A DNA stretch of 64,000 nt from Ophioderma brevispina (lineage: Eukaryota > Echinodermata > Ophiuroidea > Amphilepidida > Ophiodermatidae): assembly GCA_023653785.1 (NCBI GenBank), contig JAMKCH010056573.1, positions 1 to 64,000 on the forward strand, given 5' to 3'. Of this stretch, positions 12,494 to 24,182 are shown piece after piece (positions within the stretch are counted from its first letter, which is position 1; each line of letters opens with the position of its first letter). The notes under the pieces were generated by a model, which saw nothing but the letters and a program-made list of their open reading frames with translations, was not told the origin of the DNA and did not search any database. The position numbers and the translations under genes are program-made.

Positions 12494-13293
12494 CATTTAA
12501 GTGCCCAAGCTAAGCTAAAAAAACTTCCGTTAGTGCACGGGGGGGGGGGGGAGGGGTCCTAGGGACCCACTACAAGATAACCCTTCCCATGGGAGTTTTT
12601 GATCATGAACACTAACACAAGTATGGGCGGTCCCGTAAGAACTACAATACCCCAATAAAATGAAAATCCTAACTTTGACCTTGACCTATGGTCAATTGAA
12701 ATTGGGTCACTCTCCGAAAAAAGTGGTTCGCACATCTCCATGCTCTGCAACTCCAATCGACCGTATTCAATATGAACTCAGCCACCAGACATGTGGAGTG
12801 GACACATCACAAAACTGCATACATCCCCCAGGACACTACAATACATTTAAGCTGTCCCGCTCGCAAACCACCAACCATACTTTAGCGATTGCACAGATCA
12901 TTGACAGGTGAATGTATTGTTTCTGGAATGCGTCTATCTTGTCCACCACATGGCTGGCTATTGAACACGGTCTATATCTCGGTGTTAACCAAATTAATGT
13001 CTGTGATATCTACTCTCGAATAACCATTAAGTTCATTTGATTACTTTATTTTTTTTATTAGTAAAATATCTTGATTTTGCCCGGAGGGGGTCCTAGAAAC
13101 CCAACCTAATTATTGTAATAAGCCTCGTGGCGATATTTTTTTTTTTGGTAATAGTAAAGCGTATTGCATAATCAAACAATTCGTCAAAACTCCTTGAAAA
13201 AAAAATTGCTATGCGTCAAACCGAGAAATCGCAAAAAGTAAAAAACAAAAAAAACATCACATGGTGGGTACTTGGAACCCCGGGCACTACGTG
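12494..13293 (+). mobile_element. TTAA-flanked non-autonomous element, family A
   Basis: About 800 bp between TTAA at 12,490-12,493 and 13,294-13,297. It is the duplicate of the element at 9,180-9,881, with the same nested insertion and the same pair of G-tract/TCCTAG direct repeats. A 149-residue frame at 13,184-13,633 crosses its edge and is spurious. Confidence 0.75.
12758..12973. mobile_element. Small TIR element nested in family A (duplicate)
   Basis: Counterpart of 9,437-9,641, with GACCGTATTCAA at the left and TTGAACACGGTCT at the right. Being present in both segmental copies, it inserted before the duplication. Confidence 0.65.
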
Positions 13294-14109
13294 TTAACGT
13301 GAAGCATCTTGTGTGTATTACATAGATCATAGGTGACCTATACAAATATTTTTCCAGTACACCATCCCAGCTGTATTTAATGCCTATAGCGTCATAATGG
13401 GGGTAGATTTTACCCAAACAATCCAGTTTGCGGATAATGAATAAATTAACAAGCCTTTCAGTATGATACCAAATCTTAGTTTTCATTAGGTGTGTTAGTT
13501 TGAAGTGGTGATTCGAGTCCCTGAGATCGAGTGGGTAATCCGTTAAGGTAATGTTTTTATTTTGTGATTTTGATTGCATCAAACTAAAGCAGAAGGACAA
13601 AATTCTAAACACGGTACGGGGGAAGACTACCACGTAGTTTTGTTTTCTTTTATGTTTTTATGTTTGGAGCTTTAACAACCTGGGTGTTTTAGGAAATTAA
13701 ATCTAATAAGATGGTTTATTTGCTTTTTGTTTTGTTTTTTTAATAACGGAGCAAGGTATATCGCGTCTAAATGATGTATTTTTAATTACCTCTGTCTACC
13801 CATTATTTAAAGCCCTCTTTAAAATTGGTTTAGTTTTACTGCCCTTATTCTGCATATCCTGTTTTGTGAGGAGTCCAAGTGTGGAAAATATCTGATCCAA
13901 AGCATAGAAGAATCCAAATGATAAAATTGCGTATTCAAGTCGCACATTCTTTTTGGGCGTGTCACAACCACCACCTAAGCATGCACGCCGCTAACATTTA
14001 CGCGGATGATGACAGAACGCGCGATGACTAAAGACGTAAACAACTATTACGTTTTTAAGTAATGACATTAACAGTTTTTCGGGATTATTTCATTTAGTTG
14101 GGTAATATA

Positions 14110-14302
14110 ATAGAAAAAATGGAGCGATGTCCATGTTCAAAAAAAAAAAAAAAAATTTGCCGAATAATGGTGTCCTCGGAGTAAAAAAACCTTTGAATAA
14201 TGGTTCTCGTCGGCTTCGCCTCACCCATTATCCATGTGTTTTATGTGCCGGTCGGACACTTTATGCTTGCATAAACATGAACACTTTACGCCTTTATTTT
14301 CT
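14110..14302. mobile_element. Foldback (hairpin) element (duplicate)
   Basis: Counterpart of 10,667-10,832 with the same GGCTTCGCC centre. It is widened by an A-rich run at about 14,139-14,155 in the left arm that has no partner on the right and is absent from copy 1. Confidence 0.65.
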
Positions 14303-15454
14303 TAATTTAACCTAGCATCGTTTTTTGATACAAACCAGGGACTAATCAGTTAAGTGAATTTCCAATTAAGATGCTTTGGATTTTTGTTTATTTCATTCTG
14401 TCCTTGACGTTACTGGGGGGTGGCCTTTCTGAGATATTGCTGCTTTTGACTTCTGATATTTCTCTTGCTATTTCTTGCAATCTCACGCCATCCATTGGAC
14501 TATTCCTGCTGATTTTATTTAGCGCTTTTAATTATGAAAACCATACATCGCTCTTCTTACCGATTGAATAGATAAAATAGTCATTTGGCCAATTGTCTTA
14601 CGTCATATGCCTTAATAATACCCTACAATCAGGTGATTAATTTTCCATATTTTGCATCTCAAAGAGAGAACTACAACCGAGTACTCATCTCAAGAAGTTG
14701 AAATGAGGTGCCAAAGATGACTGACTGCCCTGGTGATCTGGTGAATTAACTCACTATCGTGTTTAGATATTTAAAATGTTTAACAAAGAAGTTAATATTT
14801 CTAATAATGGTTGCAGATTAATTTTTGAAACCTTTTTAATTCCAGTCTTGTTTTTTACAGTATAAGGATGTGACCTCAGTTGCGGTTTTCAAGAAGCGTA
14901 TAATTATAAACTCATTAATCATACGGTACGGTATTCTTATGATCTATTTTCATCTTTTTGGATAAACTTCAATCTATTAAATTAATTATTAGCAATATAA
15001 TAATATATATAACAATCTTGAATATAGCGCCTAATGCAGAGGCCTCTAGGCCCTTCACATAGAAACGAGCAATATACAAAATCCAAACGACAAATACAAA
15101 ATTGAGATCAAATTCTAATGTTAAATACAACAATGATATACATCAATTATTAACAATTTCAAAACTTTAATTTCAGTGAAAATTCCAAGAATATATTATA
15201 GGTTGTACGATAAGAGAAAGACAACCCAGTGGCCTCCCATACTAATAACATATATGGGGATACACCTGACTCGTCAGCTGTGATGATCTGTGTTTGTGTA
15301 CCCCAGCAGAGACAAATCATGTTAGTCTATCATATTACACCTGGATTCAACTGACACATTCATAACACACCACATCCTGATGAAAACAATAATACCATAG
15401 GCACACGATAAAATTATGAGAATGAAGGTAGAGAATAAGAAAAAGAAGGAAAAA

Positions 15455-17000
15455 AAATCACAGACTATAATAGTGATTGGACTGCATCAGAAACAGGATA
15501 CTTATCAGGAGCCAAAATGGTGTGTAAATAGGAATGTCTTCAGACGTGACTTGAAATAGTTTTTCTGACTGAGCTAAGCGGATACTGTTTAGGGAGTTTA
15601 TCCACAATGTGCTCTTGCCCCGAAGCAAAAGATCTATCACCATAGAACTTTGTTGAATGATTGTTTGCAGATTTACTCAGCTGGGACAAGAATATGATCT
15701 CAAGGCTTCTTCTCGGTGTGAATACAGCTGGATGAGCTCAGAGATTATGCAGGGTGACATGCGGGGGATGGCCTTATAGGTGATAAGTATAAGTCTTAAA
15801 AACTGCCCGCTGTTTTAATTGGAAGCCAATGCATTTGGTAGAGGAGCTGGTCGGTCTCGTCGACGGATTTTAAAGGACAGACGGGCACTGCATTTTGAAC
15901 TCGCGGAACCTTGGTCAATCCTCTTTCTGGAATGCCATAAAGCAAGGAATTGCAAGAATCCAGCCTAGATGTAACAGCGGGACCAATCTGATGGTAAAAT
16001 GTTTCATAAAGTACTGTCGAAACTGCCCCATTTCCTTATTGAGAGCCAAGCCGCTTTGCATTAAGCTGTTAACATGATTGAATTCATTCTTATGATGAGT
16101 CTAGACTGACACCAAGTTTTCCGCTGCTTCAGCTGAGACGGTGTATACACAGAATTGCCAATGATCATAGATGGCTGAGAGTTGCTAACCGATCTGCTAA
16201 AATGAGGGCGAAAGTACAACATCTCCGTCTTCTGTCATTTAATATCAGCTTTGTTGGATTTACACTAGGATCTGATGTCTGCAATTCATTTTTCAAAATC
16301 TTTTTGATGTCTGCTTCTCGCTCCCGAGGTGGAAAGAGTCCGGTAGAGCTGGGTGTCATCAGCATAAACAACAATTGAATACCGTGGGCAGTGATGATAG
16401 CCTGTATTGGGGCACTGAACAGATGAATCATCGGTCCAGTACCGAGACCTGTGGATCCCACAATCTACCGCCACATGAGGATCGTGACGAAGCACCCTCT
16501 GACTGATTCTAGATTGATTTCGGCCCATCTAGTATGACGAGAATCAATTAATGCTTTTCTAGTAATCCCATACCGTTCAGTTAGACGGTTAGGATCTGTT
16601 TGTGGTCTATGGTGTCGCAGGCGGCGCCTGAGTCCAGTACACTAGTACAGCCTCTTTTTTTTTGTCAAGAGCAGTCAAGATTTCATTCTGCACCCGTAAC
16701 CGAGCAGTCTCAGTACGGTTATATTGCAGTATGCCGAATGCATCGGAGCATGGAGATTATTATCGATGAAATAGGTCTGCAACTGATTCACTGCTAATCT
16801 CTTTCAATCCACCTTTCGCGAGAAATGGCAGATTAGATAAAGGGCGATAATTTGAGAGGATGTTGTGTCCAAGCCAGATTTCTTCAGCATCGGGATGACA
16901 GGATGCATGCTTGAGAGCTTGGGGAAATACGGCCCGAGCAAGGAAGAGTGGCAATCCTATAGTTATGATGGTAACAGTATCCATCATACATATTTTTTAA
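15455..17000 (-). pseudogene. CR1-like reverse transcriptase domain, frameshifted
   Basis: RNA-templated DNA polymerase part of a LINE ORF2. Around 16,760-16,987 the translation gives F-P-Q-A-L-K-H-A and N-I-L-S-N-Y-R-P-L-S-N-L-P-F, the entry to the RT fold. Around 16,430-16,460 a G-L-G-T-G-P-M block stands for the usual G-S-V-L-G-P. The catalytic Y-A-D-D is present near 16,355-16,366, but in a different frame from the preceding block. Further on are S-V-N-P-T-K-L, L-G-V-S-L-D (near 16,110) and I-T-Y-K-A-I near 15,780, which are C-terminal CR1 landmarks. Frameshifts separate every landmark. It matches the 3' part duplicated at 11,640-12,090. Confidence 0.85.
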
Positions 17001-17799
17001 GAGACCATCTGGTTAAAGGATCTAAGGTGCAGGAACTTGATCTATGCTGATTTGATGGATTCAAGACCTCCTCTTCAGACACGTGTAGAAAAGTTAGCTG
17101 AAGGTGCTTTGGTGCCATGCTCTGTTTATTTCCACGGACTAGAGGCAAGTATTAGTATCCTGTAGAGTTACGCCGCTATACGCAGCTTTCTTGATCTTTC
17201 TTGTAGAAAAAGTTCCTGCAAATTTTCAGCAAGATCTTTGGACATTCATGGGCAGGTAGCGGTTTTTCCACTCTGGGAGAAGTTAAATTACTGACTACAC
17301 GAAAAAGGGGGTCCCCGTTATCACTTAGTAATCTTGGTTGTTATGATAATCAGTCTTGGCTTTAGAAAGAAGAGAGTTGTATTTAAGAGCACTGATCTTT
17401 GGAAGCCTCTTTGCATACTGTAAGCCCAGTCCTGTGAAACTCTGCGCTCCCGCCGACGCCGTTCCTTCTTCCCCCCCTCAGCACAAGACATCTGTGTACC
17501 AAGGTGCATGAGGACGCAGAACTACAGAGAATCGGTTTACGAGTGGAGCATTTTCATCAAGTGTCTAGATAATTAGTTATTATTTCATTACTAGAAATCA
17601 CACTCAGCGTCTTAAGGCAAACAAACAAATGCAGATCTATATCAGAGCGAAGATGTCCTTTTTGATGTGCGAATTTTTCCAGAGTCTGCCCCAATGGTTT
17701 TAATGCACGATTCAGGTCGGGTTTGAATTTTGGATGAGCACTTGACAGCGTATTGGTCAGAGACGGCAAAAAGTGACTAGGAGTTGAAATTGGCCACCA

Positions 17800-18590
17800 A
17801 ATTGTCTTGCTTCCAGTATTAGTAGATCCAGAGTGTGGTTCCCGATGTGGAGTTGGGCCACACTATTTGTTTCAAGTCCCATGCAAATCTAGAATATTGA
17901 AGGATTGAGCCTCACGGTCCTCAGCAACGTCAACATGACATTTAAGTCTCCAGTAGTTATTGAGCAACTGGCCAATTACAACGGTCGACGAAGTAAGCAA
18001 TAAGAGAGGAAATTCATCCAGAAACATTGATGAGGTGAATTTCATTTTTCTTTCAGACTTGAGTTTGTAGATTAGAATGAGTTTGGAAGGATGTAGAAGG
18101 TGATGATATTGTGACATTCATATAATTCATGGAATGCACTCGCAGGTCTCGTTAATCCTTACATGGAGACCATCCCTAAGGAGACATAGCTGTACCTCCG
18201 CCTCTTCTATGAGGGCGGTGACTAAAATGATATAGCTTTATAATTAGATAAAGTATTCTGGATATCAGCAAAACACCTGGCTACTCAATCTCTGCTGAAT
18301 CCCGTCGCCAATATTCGGTGAAGGCAAAGATATCCAACTGATTGCTGATGACGAATTCACACAATTCATTGGATTTGTTTTTTGCCTTGATAGACTGGCA
18401 TTCCATGTAGCAAAGGCGTACTTCATTTTGTTTCAGATTTTGTTAACTATTTGTACTTATTAAGTTACTTTTATTTTAATTGGTGTTTACCCTGCATTAG
18501 ACACTGTTGATTTCTGATGCAGTCCTCGTAGCAATCCGACGTTTTTTGTGCTTGCCACCACGGCTTCCCCGGAAATGAAAGAGACACCCC
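17800..18590 (-). pseudogene. CR1-like AP endonuclease domain, decayed
   Basis: Endonuclease that would nick target DNA. Near 18,330-18,420 the translation reads S-I-K-A-K-N-K-S-N-E-L-C and, in the same stretch, Q-L-D-I-F-A-F-T-E-Y-W, the LINE form of the N-terminal strand with the catalytic T-E-T-W glutamate (here T-E-Y-W). Near 17,880-17,940, D-V-A-E-D-R-E-A-Q-S-F matches the region after the G-D-F-N block, which is itself not readable in one frame. Several frameshifts and stops are present. Confidence 0.75.
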
Positions 18591-18660
18591 CTGGTAGCAA
18601 TGATAGATAGCAACAAGAAATACAAATTACACACCAGAATTTCACAAGCAATTTATTGAT

Positions 18661-19853
18661 TTATCCCTATTGATGCACAACAGATTTGCAGTGTGCTGCA
18701 GTTCGTGATCAGCGCACACAAATTAACTAAATTGAAATTTAAAAACCAATTTGGTGCACAATTTATGTCACCACGGCCAGTGGTTATCCAGGGGTAGGTG
18801 AGATATCTGCTGACCCAGGCAATTGGTCCACCCTGCAAGGAAGGTTTGTGAGTCAGTTCAGATACTCTCGGACCAGAGGTCTATGGCTGATTTAGTTAAA
18901 AATAGACAAAAAATCTTACACAACAACTTACAAATACTAAATAATATTTAAATTACATATAAAAAATCAGCAATGATGATGGAAGTGCCCACAAAACACA
19001 CTATGACTAGACTAATGGTGAATTTGTGTTTCTTTCTAAAGGTAGATTAAAATTCCTTGAATAAATGTCACCCTCCCTGAATTATGATTTAATAAGTTAA
19101 AGGAGGAGTAAATAGTTTCCCGAGGTCTTACCGACTACTCTTGTTCAAATGTTAATTTTGTTACACAAGTCGATAACATTCGAATCATTCCTAGACATTC
19201 TCAAAATCAACTGATTTTATTTTGATTTACAACACCCACCATTAATTAAGCCACAAAGGTGCGAAAAGTATGATTATCGACCAATTTTAAGAGGGTTCTA
19301 GAATCTTGAAAGCTGCAAGAAGTATCGTTCTCAGAGCCAACCAATGACGCTGTTTTAGGAACAACCACCTGTTCTAACACTGCTAATGTTAGCACATTTT
19401 TTCACAAATCCTAATCCGTCTCAGATGTCCAACAACAGGAAAACACGGATGTTTTAGATCAAATTAATTTTATATCGAACAAGCCTTTCTCATCAGTTTT
19501 TTATGTCATTACCATAGCACTAACAAGTCGTCAATAGTATTACAGTTTCTAATGACCTTTTGGCAATATTTGCAGATACTGGTATTGCAAGATTCCCAAT
19601 AATATAAGCTTTTAAAATGATATCTAATTTATTCTGTTTTCCATTTTCTTTGGCATCTAAAATTTGTCACTTCCGTTCAAGTTTCATTTCTTATGTTTTT
19701 TTTTTCTGGATTTCAGTGGCCGATATCTCAAAATGACCAAAACGTCATTTAGAACATTGTATACCTATAAGGTTGTGAATTGTTATTTACTACATTTTCC
19801 ATTTTATATGGCAATGTATTGTATTTCTTTTAAGACAGGCATTCCTATAAACG
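18661..19853. other. Intergenic, nothing recognised
   Basis: May include part of the CR1 5' untranslated region just above 18,660. Beyond that it is AT-rich single-copy sequence with no convincing frame or repeat. Confidence 0.5.
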
Positions 19854-20163
19854 TTTAAAGGTCCATGGTCCGATCGCTAATAGCCTCGTCCCGGGAAGTG
19901 GTCAAAATTTTGGTATCAGAAGAAAGCTATTATTTTTTCTCTTTTACTCTGTGAAATCTTAGGGTTAAATGATGTTTGGTTTGGATGTTATGAGCGAAAA
20001 TATGCCCCAATATTAACTTTACACAGTACTCTACGAGGATTACAAAATCTCTTTCTCTCACTTAAAACAGGTTGAAATTTACAGATGTGGTTTTGGGGAG
20101 AAGGCCATTCTATCAAGATGAAAAAAAAAATATAGACTTAAATCGGGTCATCCCCCTTTAAAC
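19854..20163 (+). mobile_element. TTAA-flanked non-autonomous element, family C
   Basis: About 310 bp. The left end is TTTAAAGGTCCATGGTCCGAT and the right end, as reverse complement, TTTAAAGGGGGATGACCCGA. Read as TTAA target plus termini AGG...CCT, it resembles families A and B in target choice. Internal landmarks GTGAAATCTTAG, ATGTTTGGTTTGGATGTTAT and GGTTTTGGGGAGAAGGCCAT are shared with 24,183-24,489 and 40,045-40,372. Non-coding. Confidence 0.7.
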
Positions 20164-20406
20164 AGGAGACATGATGAATCATAACTGTAGTTGTTGCTGC
20201 TCATGCTGCTGCTGTTTTTATTTTGTTTTGTATTTTGTTTGTTTATTTATTTCTTGTTATGTTATGTTTGTTTGTTTTTGCCGTTGTCCTTTGATAGGGG
20301 GTTGGAATGGGTGTCGCTAAAGCCTTAAATGATTTTCAAAATATTGAGTAAGGGGGCGGTATATAAGTTGGGCATCCTTCATGCTAACATTTAGATGACT
20401 CTCAGA

Positions 20407-20425
20407 AGAGAGAGAGAGAGAGAGA
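20407..20425 (+). repeat. (GA)n microsatellite, short
   Basis: Nine or so GA dinucleotides followed by GATAGCA and an AC-rich stretch. Confidence 0.9.
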
Positions 20426-20429
20426 TAGC

Positions 20430-21960
20430 AAACACATACACAAAACCACCAAACACACCCACGCATACATTCAAAAATTAAACGCTAAATAAAACACAAC
20501 ATCTTGAGGGAACAGCCAATAGAAATATGTTCAGTGAACTGCGTTTATTATGTATTTACACTTTACAAAAATGCAATGATGGAAATTGTTTTCATACTGA
20601 TGCGTGGAAGCTTTGAGCCTTACAAATAAAGCAATAAATGAATGTTTACAAAAATACACATTCAAGGTTTTCTTGAAAGTGAAAGCCACTTTCTTATTGT
20701 GAAGTTTAATTAAAGAGGGAACAGAATATGAAATTTATCTAGGAAAATTATAGAATATTTAACGCAATTTTAAGAATTTTTTTTTTTTAAATTCGTAAGT
20801 TAATATCCTCAATGCTGATAAAAGATCAAATGCAATTTATGACATTTTTCATGCTTATTCCAGTCAATGAGTATTTTCTATATATCTTGCGTAGATTGCG
20901 AATCTAATAAAGAAAAATATCATGATTACATAGAGATAAAAAAAATCCCAAGTGGTAAAAGCACATGTACTCGATGCATAATAGACTCTTAGATAGAACA
21001 TTCACTGACATGTAAACATATAATGAAAATATCAGTATATGAGCACTATATAAAAATATCTTTGCAAACACAAAAGGTCTACCATTCAGATATTGAAAGA
21101 TCAAAGCCGTTTGCAACCCATTGAATGAAGAAGCGGCAATTTAATTACGTATAATGAAAATGTCATTAAATTTGCCCAAAATATAATGTGCATTCAAAAT
21201 TAATAACGCGGAGCGAATTCAATCATGGTACTTTGTAAAAAATGTCCCCTTCTTCGACAAAATCAATCACTACAAATGATTAGTCTATCAATAAATGAGG
21301 TGCAATCGATGGCTACGCGAGGGCCGTTAACACACGTGATTTAGCAAGTTCGATATTGAATTACAGCGAACAAAGTACCGCATTGCAATTTCTATTCGGG
21401 CTTGTTATAGCTCATGGACAATCTTAATTGAAGAATGGATCAACTACCAATCATTTTCTTAATTTGAAACAAGAAAAAGTGAGCTGGATAACATGGAATT
21501 TGAAAGTATAAATTTATCTTACGATTCATTGTATGTGAATGTATGTAATGAGAACATGATAACAAGAGGTATTGACACTCGTAAAAATCGCTCTTAATCT
21601 ACAATGGTGTCTAAATTGAACTTTTTACCCACGCAAATTACAAGTTGTTTTCACCGGTTACTGTATATACGTAAGTTGTTGTGAAATATAATATCCATTG
21701 GAATGCGGATATATAAAACAAATCTTGATCGGTACACAGAATCAATGAAAGGTTATTAAAGAAATTAAGATATTTGTTTATCAAATGAACAGCGGCGATG
21801 CTTGGACCACGTCGTTTGAACACTTAATCTTGCATGACTAGACTCATTTTGGCAACTATTTGATAAATTGACATAACCATTGATTTCAGTACTGTCCTTA
21901 AAATATCTTCATTGTTCCTTGAAAGAAAAGTCTTACAGATGATCTTCCTTAGCATGATTA
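20430..21960. other. Non-coding, downstream of the receptor gene
   Basis: AT-rich, single-copy within the window, with no supported gene. On the minus strand this follows the receptor stop codon and may hold its 3' untranslated region. I could not fix a polyadenylation site. Confidence 0.45.
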
Positions 21961-21964
21961 GTGT

Positions 21965-23098
21965 CTACGGATTGTTATCTGGATAACCCGTTGGTCCTTC
22001 CACTTTCTCGCGTCTTTCTAGAGCCATATAGACACGATAATCTCCTCGTTTCCGATCCAATTCCGAATATAGTTGATCTCTTGGTACGCAGACCTGCTCA
22101 TTCAAGCCACACGCTTGATTATCGAACGTACTTAAATACTGGTATTTTATAAGTAAAACAACACCGATTACAACGAATATTAACGCCAGTGAAGAAGCAA
22201 TGATCGTAGCAATTATCCACCGGGCAGCAGCGGATTTCATTAGCGAACAAGTCTCTGTACATTCCTTATTGTAATTACTTGATGTTTTGATGATCAAATC
22301 TGAAGATATCTTTTCACCGAATGAGCCTGTGACTTTTGGTGTTCTATAATCGACTAGATCTTCGTCTACTACATTGCTACCGGGTAAAACTGAAAGTGGA
22401 CCGACATGACACGTCTTTGCATACCCAGGAAAAGCAGCACTCGATATTTGACATAAATAAACAACACCGTTGTCCTTACTTGTTGCTGTAATTGTAAGGG
22501 TATTATATACTTCCAAGGAATGAGCCACTTGAGAGCCATACAGTACCTCATTAAGACCCATTTTAATCCATCTCATTGATATTGGCGGGACACCTTCATC
22601 GGAGCTGCAGTTGAAGGTCACTTTAGAGCCGGAAACAACAGATTCTGCTGGGCTACAAAGTGGATTGCCATCAGGTGGAAGATACATGATGTCAATAAAG
22701 ACAGAGTCCACCACGATCTCCGAGAGAACGCCAGAAGTCCGCATGATCTTGCACGAATAATCGCCTTTGTCATCTTGTGACACATCGGTGACCGACAGGA
22801 AGTACACGATGGAACCATCACTGAGAGTTCGGACGGCGAGATAAACTCTCTGGTCAACTTCTGCAGGAGTAGAATCCCAGAATAAGACGATACTCCTACC
22901 ATTAACCTCTCTCGATATAACCACTCTGTGATCCTCGTCTAAATTCCACACTTGGCAATGGACCGCGAAGAATGTTCCTTCTTTAACGGGATTCACTGGC
23001 GCAGTTGCTGATATTTTGAGGTTTGCCTTCACTCCGCATATTATTCGCATCAGCAGTTCAATCACACACACAAGAAGCTTGACGTCGTTAATAAACAT
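21965..23098 (-). CDS. Single-exon Ig-superfamily receptor with ITAM-like tail
   Basis: A 377-residue type I membrane protein, probably a cell-surface recognition or adhesion receptor. Residues 1-24 are a hydrophobic signal peptide. Ig domain 1 (about 30-136) has the disulfide pair C48 and C116 with D-K-G-D-Y-S-C, but no tryptophan at the usual core spacing. Ig domain 2 (about 147-235) has C164, W177 and C216 with D-N-G-V-V-Y-L-C, plus an N-C-S sequon at 163. A stalk with C280 and C284 precedes one membrane helix (294-317) and K318. The 58-residue tail has Y344-S-E-L and Y357-M-A-L, nine residues apart, an ITAM-like arrangement. An in-frame TAA lies 15 bases before the ATG and a G is at -3, supporting this start. 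The CAG just before the start could instead be a splice acceptor of a 5' UTR intron. I cannot name an orthologue; signalling is inferred. Confidence 0.85.
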   Translation of the reverse strand: MFINDVKLLVCVIELLMRIICGVKANLKISATAPVNPVKEGTFFAVHCQVWNLDEDHRVVISREVNGRSIVLFWDSTPAEVDQRVYLAVRTLSDGSIVYFLSVTDVSQDDKGDYSCKIMRTSGVLSEIVVDSVFIDIMYLPPDGNPLCSPAESVVSGSKVTFNCSSDEGVPPISMRWIKMGLNEVLYGSQVAHSLEVYNTLTITATSKDNGVVYLCQISSAAFPGYAKTCHVGPLSVLPGSNVVDEDLVDYRTPKVTGSFGEKISSDLIIKTSSNYNKECTETCSLMKSAAARWIIATIIASSLALIFVVIGVVLLIKYQYLSTFDNQACGLNEQVCVPRDQLYSELDRKRGDYRVYMALERREKVEGPTGYPDNNP

Positions 23099-24181
23099 GG
23101 CTGGTAAAAGTTAACAGGTACGGGTCAACATATGTTGCACTCTATAGATGTCCAACTTGTCGATTGACACAATTTAGTCAATATCGCCATCCAAGAATCA
23201 CCCTATGGCAGTGGGTCATTTTCAAGAAGGCGAACTTCAGTGATGTTGGCAAAGACACGATTAAACATAATAAAAAGTTCCTGCCATCAAATTCCAAATT
23301 ACAAGTCTTGTTTCATGGTAATTTGGAAATGTTTTATCATGAAAACTCACAAATTCTTCAGAAAAATTCCAATTTTGTGGAAATCTTTTTCACCATCCGA
23401 GGTTGCACGTACTCCCTTGAAGGCCCCAATTAAGAATGCGTTATGCGGTGCATCTGCTAAAAATGCCGCAACGCATCTACCAAGATGATTATTAAATTTA
23501 TTCCATGCATATATCAGAGTAGATTCAGCAGCGCGCCGCTTCTTATTGATATCGACAATTTACGTGGATGGAAGGAAATAAATGCGCGCCAACTTCATTT
23601 CATTATGCAATATGAATATTAGAAATTGAGATATTGGCTGTTTGGCCTTTCTGCAAGTGCACCTTCGAAAGGAAGACAATTATAGCCAATCGGATTTATG
23701 AATATATTATGATTATCCTGAAGAAAATAATATCGCAGGCCAAACTAGATAAGGCAAAATTAATGCAACTTCTCCTATTTGACATTTCTAGTCAAATGTT
23801 TTTGCTTTCTTGATCAAATTCATGGCACAGTTCTTGTTTTTACAATGATGTTGTAATGCATTCATATACAACAACAACAAATATCTGAATAAAAATCACA
23901 ACTTAAACCCAGTCTGGATAGCTAAAGACCGGAAGGCCAAACTCTTGAATTTTACTCTAAGAAAGTGACTACAGGGCTCACTTGAAAACAAAGAGTGAGA
24001 ATTTCCATCTTGAAAAGAAAATGGAAGTCACATGAATGTTTCGAATTCATGTTCAAAAATGTAATTTTCTTAGAGACAGGTTTCCTATTATACACGTAAA
24101 ACACAACGTAATATTTTACCCAACATTTGTTCAACTTTGAATGTTTGTATTGGATTGTTTCATCCAAATGTTGGGTTTATA
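23099..24181. other. Upstream region of the receptor gene, no other gene seen
   Basis: Would contain the promoter and any 5' untranslated exon of the minus-strand receptor. No clear TATA box was found. Two overlapping short frames at 23,164-23,488 have no domain features. Confidence 0.45.
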
Positions 24182-24182
24182 G

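Larger units (their letters stand above)
12100..15615 (+). repeat. Tandem segmental duplication, copy 2 (about 3.5 kb)
   Basis: Matches 8,822-12,092 throughout with the same internal order. It differs by scattered substitutions and a very large number of one- or two-base indels, which explains most of its extra length. It continues without a break into the full CR1-like LINE, so copy 2 is probably the original arrangement. Confidence 0.8.
15200..18660 (-). mobile_element. CR1-like non-LTR retrotransposon, nearly complete, decayed
   Basis: Minus-strand LINE of about 3.4 kb. Reading in transcription order: a basic leader (R-G-S-R-G-G-K-H-K-K-R-R near 18,550), an AP-type endonuclease (18,450-17,800), a linker, a reverse transcriptase (17,000-15,650), and a C-terminal tail ending near 15,455, followed by a 3' untranslated part down to about 15,200. 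Many frameshifts and stops break it, so it is inactive. Clade assignment rests on the CR1/Jockey-like phrases S-N-Y-R-P-L-S-N-L-P-F and V-V-Y-A-D-D-T-Q-L-Y. The exact 3' boundary is uncertain because this end lies inside the segmental duplication. Confidence 0.85.

Noticed and set aside
13184..13633. 149-residue minus-strand frame
   Set aside because: Crosses the end of a family A element and adjacent repeat; the duplicate at 9.8-10.2 kb does not keep the frame.
21965..23098. ITIM instead of ITAM reading of the receptor tail
   Set aside because: An ITIM needs a hydrophobic residue two before tyrosine (I/V/L/S-x-Y-x-x-L/V/I). Position -2 is Q for Y344 and R for Y357, so the consensus is not met; the paired YxxL spacing fits the ITAM form better.
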